Source: Klebsiella sp. BIGb0138 (GTDB lineage: Bacteria > Pseudomonadota > Gammaproteobacteria > Enterobacterales > Enterobacteriaceae). Taken from it: DNA of 64,000 nucleotides. Positions 37,925-47,238 of the stretch are shown piece by piece. The stretch is taken from contig NZ_SMCV01000009.1 of assembly GCF_004342285.1 (NCBI RefSeq), forward strand, positions 180,110 to 244,109, in the 5' to 3' direction. A model generated the notes under the pieces. It saw only the letters and a program-made list of their open reading frames with translations. It had not been told where the DNA came from and did no database searches. How positions within the stretch are numbered: the stretch's first letter is position 1; each line of letters opens with the position of its first letter. The position numbers were made by a program, and so were the translations under genes.

Positions 37925-38560
37925 TTACGGATAGACCTTCTCTTTAAACTCACAAAGATCTTCAATCAGGCAGGAGCCACAGCGGGGCTTGCGGGCGATA
38001 CAGGTGTATCGTCCGTGGAGGATCAGCCAGTGGTGGCAGTCGACTTTGAACTCAGCCGGCACCACCTTTAAGAGCTTTTCTTCCACCTGTTCAACGTTCT
38101 TGCCGGGGGCAAACTGCGTACGGTTGCAAACGCGGAAAATATGCGTGTCGACGGCAATCGTCGGCCAGCCGAAAGCGGTGTTTAATACCACGTTTGCGGT
38201 TTTTCGACCCACGCCCGGCAGCGCTTCCAGCGCGGCCCGATCTTCCGGGACTTCGCCCTGATGTTGCTCAAGCAGGATCCGACAGGTTTTGATGACATTT
38301 TCCGCCTTGCCGTTAAACAGCCCGATGGTCTTGATATACGATTTGACGCCATCAACGCCCAGTTCCAGCATGGCGGCCGGGGTATTCGCGACCGGGTACA
38401 GCCTGGCAGTGGCTTTATTCACGCTGACGTCGGTGGCCTGAGCCGAGAGTAAGACGGCAATCAATAACTCGAACGGTGAACTGAAATGAAGTTCCGTCGT
38501 TGGATGCGGGTTGTTATCCCGCAGCCGGGTCAGTATTTCCAGACGCTTGCTCTTATTCAT
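37925..38560 (-). CDS. nth: Endonuclease III
   Basis: Bifunctional DNA glycosylase/AP lyase removing oxidised pyrimidines; 211 residues, as in E. coli. Helix-hairpin-helix motif with catalytic Lys in [21 protein letters not shown] (Lys near 120) and catalytic Asp in [12 protein letters not shown] (near 138). The [4Fe-4S] cluster cysteines are C-x6-C-x2-C-x5-C in [21 protein letters not shown]. Its start overlaps the rsxE stop by four bases (ATGA, 38557-38560), so it is the last gene of the rsxABCDGE-nth operon. Confidence 0.98.
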   Translation of the reverse strand: MNKSKRLEILTRLRDNNPHPTTELHFSSPFELLIAVLLSAQATDVSVNKATARLYPVANTPAAMLELGVDGVKSYIKTIGLFNGKAENVIKTCRILLEQHQGEVPEDRAALEALPGVGRKTANVVLNTAFGWPTIAVDTHIFRVCNRTQFAPGKNVEQVEEKLLKVVPAEFKVDCHHWLILHGRYTCIARKPRCGSCLIEDLCEFKEKVYP

Positions 38561-39261
38561 CCTGGAATTTTCCCTGCGGCATCCGCCGGTGCGGCGAGAG
38601 GCGTATCCACTGCTTTGGCTTTACGCTGTTTAGTGCGTTCATCAATGAGGTATTTTACCGCCAGCATCATGCCCAGGCCAATAAATGCCCCCGGGGGCAG
38701 CATCGCCAGCAGGAACGGCGTATCGGTATGGAAGACTTCAATGCGCAGCACTTTGGCCCAACTGCCCAGCAGGCTATCTGCGCCATCAAACAGCGTGCCG
38801 TTGCCGATGATTTCGCGCAGGGAGCCCAGCACAAACATGGCGCAGGTCGCTCCCATACCGATGGAAAAACCATCCAGCGCCGACAGGGCCGGCCCTTTTT
38901 TGGCAGCGAAGGCTTCGGCGCGCCCGACCACGATACAGTTGGTCACGATCAGCGGGATAAAAATCCCCAGCGACTGATACAGACCAAACGCATAGGCGTT
39001 AATCAGCATCTGTACGACGCTCACCACCGAGGCGATGATCATGACGTAAATCGGAATACGGATCTCAGCCGGCGTCCAGCGGCGCAGGCTGGAGATAGTC
39101 AGGTTAGTCAGCGTCAGGACCAGCGTTGTGGCAAGCCCCAACCCCAGCGCATTGGTAGCGGTAGAGGTGACCGCAAGCAGGGGGCACATGCCTAACAGCT
39201 GTACCAGCGCGGAGTTGTTTTTCCACAACCCCTGAACAATCACGTCTTTTACTTCGCTCAT
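38557..39261 (-). CDS. rsxE: SoxR-reducing complex subunit RsxE
   Basis: Integral membrane subunit of the Rnf-type complex that in E. coli keeps SoxR reduced. 234 residues, six membrane helices, homologous to RsxA and to NqrD. Conserved segments are [22 protein letters not shown] and [18 protein letters not shown], whose Cys residues are expected to ligate an intramembrane Fe-S cluster in this family. Overlaps nth by four bases. Confidence 0.96.
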   Translation of the reverse strand: MSEVKDVIVQGLWKNNSALVQLLGMCPLLAVTSTATNALGLGLATTLVLTLTNLTISSLRRWTPAEIRIPIYVMIIASVVSVVQMLINAYAFGLYQSLGIFIPLIVTNCIVVGRAEAFAAKKGPALSALDGFSIGMGATCAMFVLGSLREIIGNGTLFDGADSLLGSWAKVLRIEVFHTDTPFLLAMLPPGAFIGLGMMLAVKYLIDERTKQRKAKAVDTPLAAPADAAGKIPG

Positions 39262-39264
39262 GGT

Positions 39265-39885
39265 CTAGTCTCCGCAGGCGGTGAATTCGGGAATCTGCGC
39301 GGGCAGCGTTTGGGCGTACAAACCGGCACGCTTAACGGCGTTGACCACCGCGCGCGGGGTAATAGTCGCCCCGGTAAACTGATCAAAATCACCGCCATCT
39401 TTTTTGACCGCCCAGTGGCTGTCGCCGGGGCCCTTGATAATCTTACCGGCAAAATGGGTTATCCAGTCCGACAGGCGTAACTCTATTTTATCCCCTAGTC
39501 CTGGGGTTTCATGATGCTCGGTGACACGAGTACCGAGCACGGTACCTTTAAAATCGGCGGCGACCAGCAGCTGAATCGCGCCGGAGTAACCGTCTGGCGC
39601 CGTGGTTTCCATGACGGCACCCACCGGCGTGTCGTTATTTTTGGCAATCCAGACCTTATGCTGCCCTTTACCGAGAGGCGGGGCAGTGACCAGATAACAG
39701 CTTTTCAGCAGATCGTTATTATAAAGGTCTGCTGGCAGAACCTGATTGAATAACGCTTTTTGCTGGATCGCGGCCTGCTCATCAATCGTTGATTTTGTCA
39801 GCTCGTTGATGGCCGCAGTTAATCCGGTGGAACCCGCGGCAAAGAGTGCCAGCGTGACGCCGTGTTTGCGCATGCTTTTTAACAT
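39265..39885 (-). CDS. rsxG: SoxR-reducing complex subunit RsxG
   Basis: Periplasm-facing flavoprotein subunit, 206 residues from the ATG at 39885 ([19 protein letters not shown]), the E. coli length. One N-terminal anchor helix (about 9-28). The FMN is covalently bound to Thr in the motif [14 protein letters not shown] (near 175). Sits between rsxD and rsxE with gaps of a few bases. Confidence 0.96.
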   Translation of the reverse strand: MLKSMRKHGVTLALFAAGSTGLTAAINELTKSTIDEQAAIQQKALFNQVLPADLYNNDLLKSCYLVTAPPLGKGQHKVWIAKNNDTPVGAVMETTAPDGYSGAIQLLVAADFKGTVLGTRVTEHHETPGLGDKIELRLSDWITHFAGKIIKGPGDSHWAVKKDGGDFDQFTGATITPRAVVNAVKRAGLYAQTLPAQIPEFTACGD

Positions 39886-39894
39886 CATCGGTCC

Positions 39895-40947
39895 TCAGCG
39901 GTGGCCATAGACGCGCGGACGCGTGTAGTAATCGATCAGCGGAACGGTAATGTTCGCCAGCAGTACAGCGAAGGCCACACCATCAGGATAGCCGCCGAAA
40001 CTGCGGATTAGCCAGACCAGCAAACCGGCCAGCGCGCCAAAAATCAAGCGGCCGCGGTTGGTCGTGGAGGCGGTGACCGGGTCGGTTAAAATAAAGAATG
40101 CGCCCAGCATTGTGGCGCCGGAGAGCAGGTGGATCTGTGGGGCCGCGAGGCTTTGCGGCGAAAACAGCCAGCCGAGCGTGGCACAAATGGCCAGGCTCAG
40201 CAGGAAGCTGACCGGTATATGCCAGCGAATGGTTTTCTGCCAAAGCAAAAACAGCCCGCCGACCAGATAGGCGATGTTGACCCACTGCCAGCCAAGGCCG
40301 GCCAGCGCGCCGCCGTAGATTGGATACTGCAGGATCTCGTTCACCTCATGTCCGGCATGGAGCGAGGTTTTAAAGGTGTCTAACGGCGTAGCCTGGCTGA
40401 TACCGTCGACGCCCATGCGCAGCGCGTTCATGTCACCGCCGGCGGCGGTGTGGCCGGTGAAGATCACCCGCAAAGCATCGGTAAAGCCTGGGACGGTGGC
40501 GGCGATTTCATGCGGCGGCAGCCAGGAGGTCATCTGGACCGGGAACGAGATCAGTAGCACGACGTACCCAATCATCGCCGGATTAAACGGGTTATGACCC
40601 AGGCCGCCATACAGCTGTTTAGCGATAATCACCGCGAAAGCGGTGCCTAAAACGACCATCCACCAGGGGGCCAGCGGCGGAATACTGATTGCCAGCAGCA
40701 GACCGGTCAGCAGCGCTGAGTTATCGGCAAGCAGGGCGGAGACATGCTGTTTACGCAGTTTGAGGATAGCGGCTTCTGCTCCCCAGGCGCTTAAGGCCGC
40801 CAGGATCACCTGCAGCACGGTGCCCCAGCCAAAGAACCAGGTCTGAACCACAATGCCGGGCACGGCGGCAAGCAGAACCAGCAGCATAATGCGCGATGTC
40901 TGGCGCTGGTTGTGGGTATAAGGGGAACTTGCGATTCTGAAAACCAT
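39895..40947 (-). CDS. rsxD: SoxR-reducing complex subunit RsxD
   Basis: Integral membrane subunit of 350 residues, related to NqrB, with about nine to ten helices. A second covalent FMN is expected on a Thr in [14 protein letters not shown] (near 187). The C-terminal [22 protein letters not shown] is the conserved family block. Its ATG directly follows the rsxC stop codon. Confidence 0.96.
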   Translation of the reverse strand: MVFRIASSPYTHNQRQTSRIMLLVLLAAVPGIVVQTWFFGWGTVLQVILAALSAWGAEAAILKLRKQHVSALLADNSALLTGLLLAISIPPLAPWWMVVLGTAFAVIIAKQLYGGLGHNPFNPAMIGYVVLLISFPVQMTSWLPPHEIAATVPGFTDALRVIFTGHTAAGGDMNALRMGVDGISQATPLDTFKTSLHAGHEVNEILQYPIYGGALAGLGWQWVNIAYLVGGLFLLWQKTIRWHIPVSFLLSLAICATLGWLFSPQSLAAPQIHLLSGATMLGAFFILTDPVTASTTNRGRLIFGALAGLLVWLIRSFGGYPDGVAFAVLLANITVPLIDYYTRPRVYGHR

Positions 40948-43227
40948 TTAATCCTCGTTGACTGCCTGCCGGGATGCTTTCCTGGCCTGAACGCGGGCGA
41001 TTGCTTCGGCGACGGCGGCTTTGCGCGCGTCATCGTCGTTGGCGATTGACCGGGTCATTGTTTGTTGTTGTTCTACCTTGCGGGCCTTCGCACGGGCGAT
41101 AGCGGCGTCAACGGCGGCTTTACGCGGGTCGACGGCTTCCGCGGCCGGCGGGAGCTCAACCTGCGTCGCCGCCTGCTGTTCGGCTTTACGGGCCTTCGCG
41201 CGGGCGATAGCGGCGTCAACGGCGGCTTTGCGCGGGTCGACGGCTTCCGCGGCCGGCGGGAGCTCAACCTGCGCCGCCGCCTGCTGTTCGGCTTTGCGGG
41301 CCTTCGCACGGGCGATAGCGGCTTCAACGGCGGCTTTACGCGGGTCGACGGCTTCCGCGGCCGGCGGTGGCTCAACCTGCGCCGCTGCCTGCTGTTCGGC
41401 TTTACGGGCCTTCGCGCGGGCGATAGCGGCGTCGACGGCGGCTTTACGCGGGTCGACGGCTTCCGCGGCCGGCGGTGGCTCAGCCTGCGTCGCCGCCTGC
41501 TGTTCGGCTTTACGGGCCTTCGCGCGGGCGATAGCGGCGTCAACGGCGGCTTTGCGCGGGTCGACGACTTCACCGGTCGATGGCCCGATATCCGGAGTCT
41601 GCTGCGCTAGCTTGCGCGCGCGCGCTTCGGCTTTACGCGCTTCACGTGCGGCGATAGCTTCGCTGTTATCCGGCTTCGCACCGGCCTGGACAACGATCGG
41701 CTGTGCGGCATCGCGCTGTTTCTCGCGCACGCGCGCCAGGGCGGCATTAATCGCATCCTGATCTTTCGCTGCCGGTTGCGCGGCGGACTGTTTATGGCGT
41801 TCCAGACGCGCGGCTTTATCGCGCTCCAGGCGCGCCTGACGAGCTTCAAAGCGCGCTTTGGCTTCCGCAGCGCGTTGCTCTTCCTGACGGATCGCCGCAA
41901 TCTCCGCTTTTTCCTGGCGGAAATACTGCACCAGCGGAATATTACTCGGGCACACCCAGGCGCAGGCGCCGCACTCAATACAGTCGGCCAGATTATGGCT
42001 GGTCGCCTTATCGTGCTGCTGGCCTTTGCTAAACCAGTACAGCTGCTGTGGGAGCAGGTCGGCAGGGCAGGCATCGGCGCAGGCGCTGCAGCGGATACAC
42101 CCTTTTTCTTCTTCGGCCTCGCCCATTTCGCTGGCCGACGGAGCCAGCAGACAGTTGGTAATTTTCACCACCGGCACGTCAAGCCACGGCAGGGTAAAGC
42201 CCATCAGAGGCCCTCCCATAATGACCATCTGTTCGGCGCTCGGGCAAAAACCGGCATCTTCCAGCAGGTGGCGGACCGGCGTTCCCAGCCGCGCCCAGAC
42301 ATTACCCGGACGGGTCACCGCTTCCCCGGTTAACGTCACCACGCGTTCAGTCAGCGGTTCACCATCGATAACAGCACGTTTGACGGCATAGGCGGTGCCG
42401 ACGTTTTGCATCAGGACGCCGATATCGGAGGAACGCCCGCCGTGGGGGACCTGCTTGCCGGTGAGGATCTGGGTGAGCTGCTTCGCGCCGCCGGAGGGGT
42501 ATTTCGTCGGAATGACCCGCAGGTCGATGCCATGGGCATCACTCAGCACCGCCCGCAGCATCGAAATCGCCTGCGGTTTATTATCCTCAATACCGATCAG
42601 CACCTGGCTCGGTTGTAAGATATGCGCAAGGATGCGAATGCCGTCGATAATCTGCGCAGCGCAATCCTGCATCAGCCGATCGTCGGCGGTAATATAGGGT
42701 TCGCACTCGGCGGCGTTAATGATTAAGGTTTCAATCTTGTCGCCGCCGCCGCGCAGCTTTGTTCCGGTCGGGAAGCCAGCGCCGCCAAGCCCGGCGACGC
42801 CAAACTGGTGGATGCGTTCAATCAGCTCTTCGCGGGTTTTCAGCAGGTACTGGCTCCAGCCGTCACGTTCAATCCACCGGTCTTCACCATCGGCATCAAT
42901 GATGATGCTCATTTCTGCCAGCGCCGAAGGGTGGGCGGTGGAATGCGGCGCGATGGCGCTGACGATCCCGGAGGTCGGCGCGTGCACCGGCAGCATTCTC
43001 CCCCAGCCGCGGGTTAACGGCTGGCCGCGCAGTACGCGGTCGCCAGGCTGGACGCAGAGTTCACCCTCAGCGCCGATATGCTGCTTTAACGGGATCACCA
43101 GCCGCTGCGGGAGTGAAACCTGGCGCAGCGGCGTACCGTTAGACTGGCTTTTCATTTCCGGCGGATGAATCCCGCCGTTGAAGTCCCAGACTTTGTCTTT
43201 TCTGAACGCGGAAAATAACTTAAACAT
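40948..43227 (-). CDS. rsxC: SoxR-reducing complex subunit RsxC with repeated C-terminal tail
   Basis: Peripheral subunit with the NADH/FMN site and two [4Fe-4S] clusters; 759 residues (E. coli about 740). N-terminal NqrF/RnfC domain, NADH-FMN loop [16 protein letters not shown] near 150, and clusters in [19 protein letters not shown] and [19 protein letters not shown] (about 375-425). From about residue 440 the protein becomes a Lys/Arg/Ala/Glu-rich helical tail. Residues about 550-740 contain five near-identical 36-residue repeats starting [19 protein letters not shown] plus a degenerate sixth. The tail is a known variable part of RsxC; here the repeats are unusually uniform at the DNA level too. 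Overlaps rsxB by 8 bases. Confidence 0.97.
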   Translation of the reverse strand: MFKLFSAFRKDKVWDFNGGIHPPEMKSQSNGTPLRQVSLPQRLVIPLKQHIGAEGELCVQPGDRVLRGQPLTRGWGRMLPVHAPTSGIVSAIAPHSTAHPSALAEMSIIIDADGEDRWIERDGWSQYLLKTREELIERIHQFGVAGLGGAGFPTGTKLRGGGDKIETLIINAAECEPYITADDRLMQDCAAQIIDGIRILAHILQPSQVLIGIEDNKPQAISMLRAVLSDAHGIDLRVIPTKYPSGGAKQLTQILTGKQVPHGGRSSDIGVLMQNVGTAYAVKRAVIDGEPLTERVVTLTGEAVTRPGNVWARLGTPVRHLLEDAGFCPSAEQMVIMGGPLMGFTLPWLDVPVVKITNCLLAPSASEMGEAEEEKGCIRCSACADACPADLLPQQLYWFSKGQQHDKATSHNLADCIECGACAWVCPSNIPLVQYFRQEKAEIAAIRQEEQRAAEAKARFEARQARLERDKAARLERHKQSAAQPAAKDQDAINAALARVREKQRDAAQPIVVQAGAKPDNSEAIAAREARKAEARARKLAQQTPDIGPSTGEVVDPRKAAVDAAIARAKARKAEQQAATQAEPPPAAEAVDPRKAAVDAAIARAKARKAEQQAAAQVEPPPAAEAVDPRKAAVEAAIARAKARKAEQQAAAQVELPPAAEAVDPRKAAVDAAIARAKARKAEQQAATQVELPPAAEAVDPRKAAVDAAIARAKARKVEQQQTMTRSIANDDDARKAAVAEAIARVQARKASRQAVNED
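41050..41572. repeat. 108-bp tandem repeat array inside rsxC
   Basis: Five copies of a 108-bp unit, each marked by GCGGGTCGAC (T of GGGT at 41129, 41237, 41345, 41453, 41561: exact 108-base spacing). Each unit encodes the 36-residue module of the RsxC tail. Copies differ at only a few positions (for example GTCAACGG versus GTCGACGG), so they are recent or kept alike by gene conversion. All units keep the reading frame. Confidence 0.95.
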
Positions 43228-43798
43228 GTTGTTCCACAGGAATATTGCGTACCGGAATAGTGTGCAGGTCCCACTTCCAGTTTTCAGTGGTCGTCGCGAC
43301 CGGAACCATTTCGATACATTGCGTCGGGCAGGGCGCGACGCAAAGATTGCAGCCGGTACAGAGATCGCTCACCACGGTGTGCATTGCGCGGGTGGCGCCG
43401 ACAATGGCATCGACAGGACAGGCCTGAATACATTTTGTGCACCCGATGCAGTTCTTTTCATCAATAACCGCGAGCATGCGAACCGGCTCCAGCTCTTGCT
43501 CATCGCCATCGATAGGCTGCGGGTCGACGTTCAACAGGGCGGCAATTTTTAACATCACCGCTTCGCCTCCTGGGGCGCAACGGTTGATTTTCTCACCCTG
43601 TTGGCCGACGGCTTCCGCGTACGGGCGGCAGCCGGGGTAGCCGCACTGACCGCACTGACTTTGCGGCAGGAGTTGATCGACTTTTTCAACGACCGGGTCA
43701 TCCTCCACCTCAAAACGGCGGGCGGCATATCCCAGAATCAAGCCAAAAATCAGCCCGAGCAGGCTAATGGCAATGACGGCAATCCACACAGCGCTCAT
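43220..43798 (-). CDS. rsxB: SoxR-reducing complex subunit RsxB
   Basis: Ferredoxin-like subunit of 192 residues. N-terminal anchor helix (about 5-25), a Fe-S domain with [18 protein letters not shown] (residues about 46-65), then two [4Fe-4S] ferredoxin motifs, [16 protein letters not shown] and [16 protein letters not shown] (about 115-160). Transfers electrons within the Rsx complex at the cytoplasmic face. One base separates it from rsxA. Confidence 0.97.
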   Translation of the reverse strand: MSAVWIAVIAISLLGLIFGLILGYAARRFEVEDDPVVEKVDQLLPQSQCGQCGYPGCRPYAEAVGQQGEKINRCAPGGEAVMLKIAALLNVDPQPIDGDEQELEPVRMLAVIDEKNCIGCTKCIQACPVDAIVGATRAMHTVVSDLCTGCNLCVAPCPTQCIEMVPVATTTENWKWDLHTIPVRNIPVEQHV

Positions 43799-43799
43799 A

Positions 43800-44381
43800 T
43801 TACAACTTCACCAAACCGCTAAAGCCCATAAATGCCAATGACATCAAACCTGCGGTCACCAGGGCAATGGCGTTACCGCGAAACGGCGCGGGGACATCCG
43901 CCACCACCAGACGTTCACGAATCGCCGCGAACAGAACCATGACCAACGAGAAGCCGACCGCGGCGGCAAAGCCGTACAGCGCGGACTGTAAGAAGTTATG
44001 CCCGAGGTTAATATTGAGCAGCGCGACGCCGAGAACCGCACAGTTGGTGGTGATCAGCGGCAAGAAGATGCCTAACAGACGATACAGCGCCGGGCTGGTT
44101 TTACGCACCACCATTTCGGTGAATTGCACCACCACCGCGATGACCAGGATAAAGGCCAGCGTGCGCAAATAGACCAGGTTCAGCGGGATGAGGATCCAGG
44201 TATCAATCAGCCAGGCGCAGATTGAGGCCAGCGTCATCACAAACGTGGTGGCCAGTCCCATCCCCATAGCGGTTTCCAGTTTTTTGGAAACCCCCATAAA
44301 CGGGCACAATCCAAGAAACTTCACCAGCACGAAGTTGTTAACGAGGACAGTACCAATAAAGAGCAGTAAATAATCAGCCAT
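43800..44381 (-). CDS. rsxA: SoxR-reducing complex subunit RsxA
   Basis: First gene of the rsxABCDGE-nth operon. Integral membrane protein of 193 residues with six helices, related to NqrE. Conserved segments are [20 protein letters not shown] and [18 protein letters not shown], with the paired Cys expected to bind an intramembrane cluster. The E. coli length is 193. Confidence 0.97.
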   Translation of the reverse strand: MADYLLLFIGTVLVNNFVLVKFLGLCPFMGVSKKLETAMGMGLATTFVMTLASICAWLIDTWILIPLNLVYLRTLAFILVIAVVVQFTEMVVRKTSPALYRLLGIFLPLITTNCAVLGVALLNINLGHNFLQSALYGFAAAVGFSLVMVLFAAIRERLVVADVPAPFRGNAIALVTAGLMSLAFMGFSGLVKL

Positions 44382-44460
44382 CTACCCGACCTGAAAACAG
44401 AAAAAGCCGCCTATTATCGAATAAATCAATACCGGCGACAACAGGTTAACTGTGTGGTTA

Positions 44461-44901
44461 TTACAAATTCACGAAGGTGCGTTTAACCCGTTCGGAACGT
44501 TTGAAGTAGGGTACCAACAGCGCCGCCGCGAGAAGCGGGAACAGCAGCTGACGCAGAGCCAGAACGTCTGAAATCGGCGAAAAAGCAAACGACTTTATTG
44601 CCAGCAGCAGCGAGATAAGTAACCAGATAATATAGTGTTTCGGGACAACGGTGCGCCGTTTGAAAAAGGCGATTGTCAACCACAGGGTATAATACCACAT
44701 CGCGACAGCAAACAGCAGCGACCCGACCCACAGCAGGAGATGCCCGGCGCTCATGGCTTTCAACAGAGCGAAAGTCTGGGAGGACATCAGCGCATTAGCA
44801 AAAATCAGCAGCGACAGCGAGGTGCTAAGCAGTGCAACCAGTAGCCATGCCAGCGGCGCCAGCAGCCATCCGCCGATGCGTTCTGCAGAGTGAGAAGACA
44901 T
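44461..44901 (-). CDS. ydgK: DUF2569 inner-membrane protein YdgK
   Basis: Predicted four-helix inner-membrane protein of 146 residues (E. coli YdgK about 136). It begins MSSHSAERIGGWLLAPLAWLL, and the helices lie at about 12-34, 53-75, 89-107 and 118-136. Function unknown. It precedes rsxA with a 79-base gap on the same strand, conserved in E. coli. Confidence 0.9.
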   Translation of the reverse strand: MSSHSAERIGGWLLAPLAWLLVALLSTSLSLLIFANALMSSQTFALLKAMSAGHLLLWVGSLLFAVAMWYYTLWLTIAFFKRRTVVPKHYIIWLLISLLLAIKSFAFSPISDVLALRQLLFPLLAAALLVPYFKRSERVKRTFVNL

Positions 44902-44969
44902 TATTTCTCCCGGATTCGATGAAAATTAAGAGCGGGAGTATAAGCAACTGGCATGGATGATAACAGTAT

Positions 44970-45185
44970 TTATTGCACGTAACGCCACACGGATTTAGGA
45001 ACCTGCCCGACATCGAACAATTTACCGCCAGAAACCAGCTCTGCCCGGCGATGATCAGCGGCGCGATACATGTTGACGATTTCGGCTGTGTCGGTCAGAG
45101 AATAGTTAAGGTGGTCAAAAAGTTTTTCAAGGCTTTCAAGCGAACTGATTTTACGAAATTTTAATAAGTAGTCCTGGACGGTCAT
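44970..45185 (-). CDS. cnu: Hha/YmoA-family H-NS co-regulator Cnu (YdgT)
   Basis: Small partner of H-NS and StpA, also an oriC-binding protein in E. coli. 71 residues from the ATG at 45185 ([20 protein letters not shown]), the E. coli length; an ATG four codons upstream was rejected. The conserved [20 protein letters not shown] block of the Hha family is present. It modulates silencing of horizontally acquired genes. In E. coli its upstream neighbour is blr; here the GH1 gene lies between them. Confidence 0.95.
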   Translation of the reverse strand: MTVQDYLLKFRKISSLESLEKLFDHLNYSLTDTAEIVNMYRAADHRRAELVSGGKLFDVGQVPKSVWRYVQ

Positions 45186-45372
45186 TGGCGTTTCCATTTT
45201 ATAATCGGAATAATAAGTCGAATAATATCAACTTTTCAGTAAACCTGCGTTCAACTAACGGTGCCTTCTTAACGGACCTGGCGGAATTATTTCGGTTGTA
45301 AATACTAAAGACAAGAACTCATTTCATTCCTGGCGTAGTCACAAGAAATTTAAGAATATTCTATAGCTGAAT

Positions 45373-45392
45373 CAGGCGCCGGACGGCGCCTG
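45373..45392 (-). terminator. Hairpin after the GH1 gene
   Basis: 8-bp stem CAGGCGCC/GGCGCCTG (45373-45380 with 45385-45392), loop GGAC, 10 bases past the stop codon. No T run. Confidence 0.55.
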
Positions 45393-45402
45393 GAAGAGAA
45401 GA

Positions 45403-46773
45403 TTAACGCTGTTCGCCCCGGCTGGCAATAACGTTTTGATACCAAAAAAAGCTCTTTTTTCGTTTACGGGCGCGATCTTGCTGATGATCGACATACACAA
45501 AGCCGTACTGTTTTTGGTAGCCGTTCAGCCAGCTCAGGAGGTCAATAAAGGACCAGGGATAATAACCGCGGACATCGGCCCCGGCGGCTAACGCGTTTTC
45601 CAACGCGCGAATGTGGCTGCTGAGATAATCAATACGCGGGTCGTCAACGACTTCGCCATCAATAATGGGGTCTTTGGCGCCTAACCCATTTTCGGTGATG
45701 TAAATGGGGATATCGCCATAGCGTTCCTTGATCATCATAATGCCATCGGTTAAACCCTGCGGCCAAATTTCCCAACCCCATTCGGTATAGGTGCTTTGCG
45801 GATTGCGCACGAAATAGAACAGCCCTTCAACACCGGGTTCGCCCCCGCTTGACCCCTCCTGCGGCTGCGCGGAGACCGTTTCGCGGCGATAGTAGTTAAG
45901 GCCGATGAAATCACAGCGGTTTTCACGCAGCAGCGCGTCATCGCCTGGCGCAAAGCGCGGGACGTCCCACAGGGCTTGCGTTTGCCGGAGCAGGTCGGCG
46001 GGATAATGACCGGTCAAAACCGGATCGTATAACCAGTGGGTGTGGATCGCGTCCGCCATGGCGGTGGCCTGGCGATCTTCTTCGCTGGGGGTAAGCGGGG
46101 TATGGGGTTGCAGAACGTTGACGAAACCAATCTCGCCGCTAATGCCGGTTTGGCGAAAGTCTTTTACCGCCAGCGCGTGGGCGATGAAGACGTGGTGGCA
46201 GGCCTGGATGGCACGCGCCGGGTCGCGGACCGCGGGAGGATGGCAACCGTTAATATAGCCATGGCCGATGAAAACAAGGGTTTCATTAAACGTCGCCCAC
46301 AGCTTCACCCGTGAGCCGTAGCGTGCGTAACACAGGCGAGCATATTCGGCGAAAGCCTCGGCGGTGCTCCGCGCTTCCCAGCCGCCTTCATCCTGTAACG
46401 CCTGCGGCAGATCCCAATGATAGAGCGTAATCATCGGCTCGATATTATGCGCCAGCAGTTCGTCGATTAAATCGCTATAAAACCGAACGCCGGCTTCGTT
46501 AACTTCTCCGCGTCCCTGCGGCAGCAGGCGGGGCCAGGAGATGGAAAATCGGTAGCTCTGCAGACCCATTTCAGCCATCAGCGCGACGTCTTCACGAAAG
46601 CGATGGTAATGATCGACAGCAACGTCGCCATTGGTGTTCTGGAAGGTCGCTCCCGGTTGATGGGCGTAGATATCCCAGATCGACGGACCTTTACCGTCGG
46701 CGTCGTGCCCGCCTTCAACCTGATAGGCGGCGGTGGCGGCGCCCCATAGAAAATTTTGCGGAAATGCGGCCAT
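45403..46773 (-). CDS. Glycoside hydrolase family 1, probable 6-phospho-beta-glycosidase
   Basis: Retaining beta-glycosidase of 456 residues from the ATG at 46773 (MAAFPQNFLWGAATAAYQVE), with AAGGAG before it. Catalytic acid/base Glu164 in ATFNETLV and nucleophile Glu361 in YITENGLG. The C-terminal loop LLSWLNGYQKQYGFVYVD carries Ser414, Lys421 and Tyr423, the phosphate-binding pattern of 6-phospho-specific members such as LacG and BglA, instead of the Glu-Trp of free-sugar beta-glucosidases. It therefore probably cleaves a phosphorylated disaccharide brought in by a PTS. No PTS gene is adjacent; the window's only PTS permease is MalX. A striking inverted repeat with LacI-type operator sequences lies in front. 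Confidence 0.9.
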   Translation of the reverse strand: MAAFPQNFLWGAATAAYQVEGGHDADGKGPSIWDIYAHQPGATFQNTNGDVAVDHYHRFREDVALMAEMGLQSYRFSISWPRLLPQGRGEVNEAGVRFYSDLIDELLAHNIEPMITLYHWDLPQALQDEGGWEARSTAEAFAEYARLCYARYGSRVKLWATFNETLVFIGHGYINGCHPPAVRDPARAIQACHHVFIAHALAVKDFRQTGISGEIGFVNVLQPHTPLTPSEEDRQATAMADAIHTHWLYDPVLTGHYPADLLRQTQALWDVPRFAPGDDALLRENRCDFIGLNYYRRETVSAQPQEGSSGGEPGVEGLFYFVRNPQSTYTEWGWEIWPQGLTDGIMMIKERYGDIPIYITENGLGAKDPIIDGEVVDDPRIDYLSSHIRALENALAAGADVRGYYPWSFIDLLSWLNGYQKQYGFVYVDHQQDRARKRKKSFFWYQNVIASRGEQR

Positions 46774-46815
46774 GAAAAACTCCTTATCGAATGATAAAGA
46801 GAGTGTAATGAATGC

Positions 46816-46864
46816 CTTCGCAAGTCTGCAACCGGTCTCTGAAACCGGTTGCAGACTTGCGAAG
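46816..46864 (-). promoter_or_regulatory. Perfect 21-bp inverted repeat with two LacI-type operators
   Basis: Arms 46816-46836 and 46844-46864 are perfect reverse complements around a 7-base centre. The repeat contains TGAAACCGGTTGCA (46840-46853) and the mirror TGCAACCGGTCTCT (46827-46840), both close to the TGAAACCGGTTTCA-type operator of LacI/GalR repressors, including that reported for AscG. It lies 43-91 bases upstream of the GH1 start codon and 36 bases past the blr stop. It could also form an RNA hairpin that ends blr transcription. Confidence 0.75.
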
Positions 46865-46899
46865 CAGGTCACTTTTTCGCGTCAGAGACGGCTGACAGA

Positions 46900-47049
46900 C
46901 TAATGGGAGAGGCTGGTTGTCTGGACAACATTAGCCGGAGGCGGGGACTGGTAGTTATCAATATGATGAGCGATAACCAAAAGCAGGGCCGAAACGCCGA
47001 AAACAACCCAACCGATAAGTTCTACAATTCTGTTGAAAACGTTGGTCAT
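46900..47049 (-). CDS. blr: Small divisome-associated membrane protein Blr
   Basis: 49-codon gene reading MTNVFNRIVELIGWVVFGVS with a single membrane helix and then HHIDNYQSPPPAN. It aligns with E. coli Blr (41 residues, MNRLIELTGWIVLVV..., HIDNYQPPEQ), a cell-division-associated peptide whose loss raises beta-lactam sensitivity. This version has a longer C-terminal tail. Position next to ydgJ is conserved. Missed by usual length cut-offs. Confidence 0.85.
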   Translation of the reverse strand: MTNVFNRIVELIGWVVFGVSALLLVIAHHIDNYQSPPPANVVQTTSLSH

Positions 47050-47238
47050 AATTCTGAAATTAAAAGTTAAAACAGAGCTAAATGTTACTCAATGGGAGGG
47101 GTAACGCAAGTGCTACCCGGCGACATTTTTACGGCTGCTGAAAAAGTGGACAGTTAAAATCATTAGAAAAGCTAATAAATCAAATGGGTCGTATAGTTAT
47201 AGGGTGGCAAAAGTCGAATGCGAAAGCGGGGTGGCAAG

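Noticed and set aside
41021..41761. 246-codon and 182-codon repetitive plus-strand frames over rsxC, CRISPR-like in periodicity
   Set aside because: They mirror the 108-bp rsxC repeats. The repeats are contiguous coding units without spacers, so this is neither a gene nor a CRISPR array.
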